NCBI RefSeq assembly: GCF_019550915.1
Contig: NZ_JAHWCI010000001.1
Location: forward strand, 62,001 to 126,000
Reading direction: 5' to 3'
Length of the DNA: 64,000 nucleotides
Source of the DNA: Mumia sp. zg.B17
Lineage (GTDB): Bacteria > Actinomycetota > Actinomycetes > Propionibacteriales > Nocardioidaceae
The position numbers and the translations under genes were made by a program. Shown here piece after piece: positions 63,136 through 64,000 of this stretch. Position 1 is the stretch's first letter, and each line of letters starts with the position of its first letter. The notes under the pieces were generated by a model, which saw only the letters and a list, made by a program, of their open reading frames with translations, was not told the origin of the DNA and did not search any database.

Positions 63136-63810
63136 ATGCGTATGCGCGCTGCCGCCACCGCCCTACTCATCGCCGCGGCCCTGCCGCTCACGGCGACCGC
63201 ACTCCCCGCCCACGCCGCCGATGGTCCCTGCCCCGATGCCGACGGCACGACCGTCGTCGTCGACTTCACCGATCTCGGGGGCGACGTCGAGGTCGGCTGC
63301 GCCGAGGACTCCGACGGGATGACCGGCATGCAGGCCCTGGAGGCCGCCGGCTTCGAGATGACGCCCGTCACCGCCAGCGGGATGACGGGGGCGTGCCGCA
63401 TCGACGGGCAGCCCGCGGCCGACGACACGCTCGACGTCGGTGGACGGGACTACGTCGAGAAGTGCCAGCAGTTCCCGCCCGGCGGCGCCTACTGGTCCTA
63501 CTACGTCGCCCCGGCGAACGGTGACTGGACCTATGCGCAGACTGGTGCCGACACCAACAAGGCAGTGCCGGGCGGCTTCGAGGGTTGGCGCTACCAGCTC
63601 AACCAGCCGGTCGACTCGGCCCCGATGCCGGACTTCGACCCGGCGAACCCGCCGACGGCCGCGGCGAGCGACACGGCCGACGACGCGGATGACGCCGATT
63701 CCGCTGAGGATGGCGGCTCGATCGTCTGGATCGGCCTCGGCGTCGCGGTCCTGCTCGCCGTCGCCGCCGGGTTCGCGCTCGTGCGGCGTCGTCGCAGCGA
63801 AGACGCCTGA
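63136..63810 (+). CDS. Secreted, membrane-anchored DUF4430-type protein, B12-regulated
   Basis: A 224-aa cell-surface protein. Signal peptide 1-28 (ATALLIAAALPLTATALPAHA), a 140-residue domain with four cysteines (GPCPDAD, VGCAED, GACRID, EKCQQF), then an Asp/Ala linker and a C-terminal anchor helix followed by RRRRSEDA. The region GGAYWSYYVAPANGDWTYAQTGADTNKAVPGGFEGWRYQL is typical of the transcobalamin-like DUF4430 domain, often found beside ECF transporters. Translation is riboswitch-controlled. It probably captures a corrinoid at the surface. ATG 63136 has AGGAAGG upstream. Confidence 0.8.
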   Translation: MRMRAAATALLIAAALPLTATALPAHAADGPCPDADGTTVVVDFTDLGGDVEVGCAEDSDGMTGMQALEAAGFEMTPVTASGMTGACRIDGQPAADDTLDVGGRDYVEKCQQFPPGGAYWSYYVAPANGDWTYAQTGADTNKAVPGGFEGWRYQLNQPVDSAPMPDFDPANPPTAAASDTADDADDADSAEDGGSIVWIGLGVAVLLAVAAGFALVRRRRSEDA

Positions 63811-63813
63811 GCC

Positions 63814-64000
63814 GTGCCCGAGCGTCGCGCCCGGCGCGACCTGCACCCCGGAGCCTGGTGGGTGTGGGCGCTCGGGCTCGCCGTCGCGGCCAGCCGCACG
63901 TTCGACGTCCTCCTCCTCGGGCTGGTCATCGGCGTCGCCGCGCTGATGGTCGCGGCGCGGCGGCCGGTCGCGCCGTGGGCGATGTCGTTCCGGCTCTACC
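63814..64000 (+). CDS. ECF transporter T component-like protein (partial, runs off window)
   Basis: The first 62 codons of a membrane protein. GTG start 3 nt after the preceding stop. The sequence RRDLHPGAWWVWALGLAVAASRT is the usual opening of actinobacterial CbiQ-like transmembrane (T) subunits, with HPGAWWxWALGLA, followed by a second helix (LLLGLVIGVAALMVAARRPVAPW). It should be part of a B12-controlled ECF importer with an ATPase and substrate component beyond the window edge. The coupling motifs have not been reached. Confidence 0.75.
   Translation, partial: MPERRARRDLHPGAWWVWALGLAVAASRTFDVLLLGLVIGVAALMVAARRPVAPWAMSFRLY

Overview
The window is 64 kb of very high-GC DNA with dense, tightly packed genes, many GTG starts and ATGA/GTGA stop-start overlaps, HspR/HAIR heat-shock control, GlxR/CRP-like and TPP/B12 regulation, and many apparently leaderless genes (a TANNNT -10 box 6-8 nt before the start codon). 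This suggests a free-living actinobacterium. A Nocardioidaceae-type member of the Propionibacteriales is my best guess, but that is inference from gene content only. It looks like chromosomal DNA. I see no tRNA, rRNA, CRISPR array, insertion sequence or phage. No stretch longer than about 240 nt lacks a gene.

Layout. 1-1910: start of a nitroreductase-like gene, two hypotheticals and a MarR regulator. 1983-14252: a polyamine/omega-amino-acid locus with an aldehyde dehydrogenase, a 57-aa membrane protein, a PucR regulator, CoA-acylating semialdehyde dehydrogenase, class III aminotransferase, FAD amine oxidase, a PotA-PotD-PotB-PotC importer and a cupin. Together these could import spermidine- or putrescine-type amines and convert them to amino acids and then acyl-CoA. 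14305-15018: secreted SGNH hydrolase. 15028-17753: arsenic resistance (arsC, acr3, arsM) divergent from arsR. 17801-20693: TPP riboswitch and the YkoE-YkoD-YkoC thiamine-precursor ECF transporter. 20720-23009: a MaoC hydratase followed by two convergent pairs of FluC/CrcB fluoride channel genes, with a remnant of the maoC 3' end between the pairs, so the block arose by tandem duplication. 23214-26059: an ATPase with a degenerate P-loop coupled to a YhgE/Pip membrane protein. 26148-30245: dnaK-grpE-dnaJ-hspR. 30327-32684: lipoprotein and acyltransferase-SGNH. 32790-35453: clpB with a HAIR operator. 35543-39004: a duplicated-domain membrane protein, DUF305 lipoprotein and LVIVD-repeat protein.

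39075-43340: lpdA, ndh, an acetyltransferase and a SIMPL protein. 43337-48270: acyl-CoA oxidase divergent from a TetR-MMPL exporter pair. 48258-51127: transglycosylase, sirtuin and lipoprotein. 51279-53692: cobU, cobS and cobT. 53841-55922: a perfect CRP/GlxR palindrome before the DUF3311-mctP monocarboxylate transporter. 55947-56957: epimerase. 57004-59510: siroheme/cobalamin methyltransferase and cobL. 59542-62901: DUF1440-like protein, membrane-anchored EEP phosphatase and a haloacetate-dehalogenase-like hydrolase. 62958-64000: a cobalamin riboswitch before a secreted DUF4430-type protein and the start of an ECF transporter T component, which runs off the window.

B12 is a recurring theme: late-stage assembly/salvage (CobU/S/T), early corrin methylation (CobA-type), CobL, and a riboswitch-controlled uptake operon all lie within the last 13 kb.
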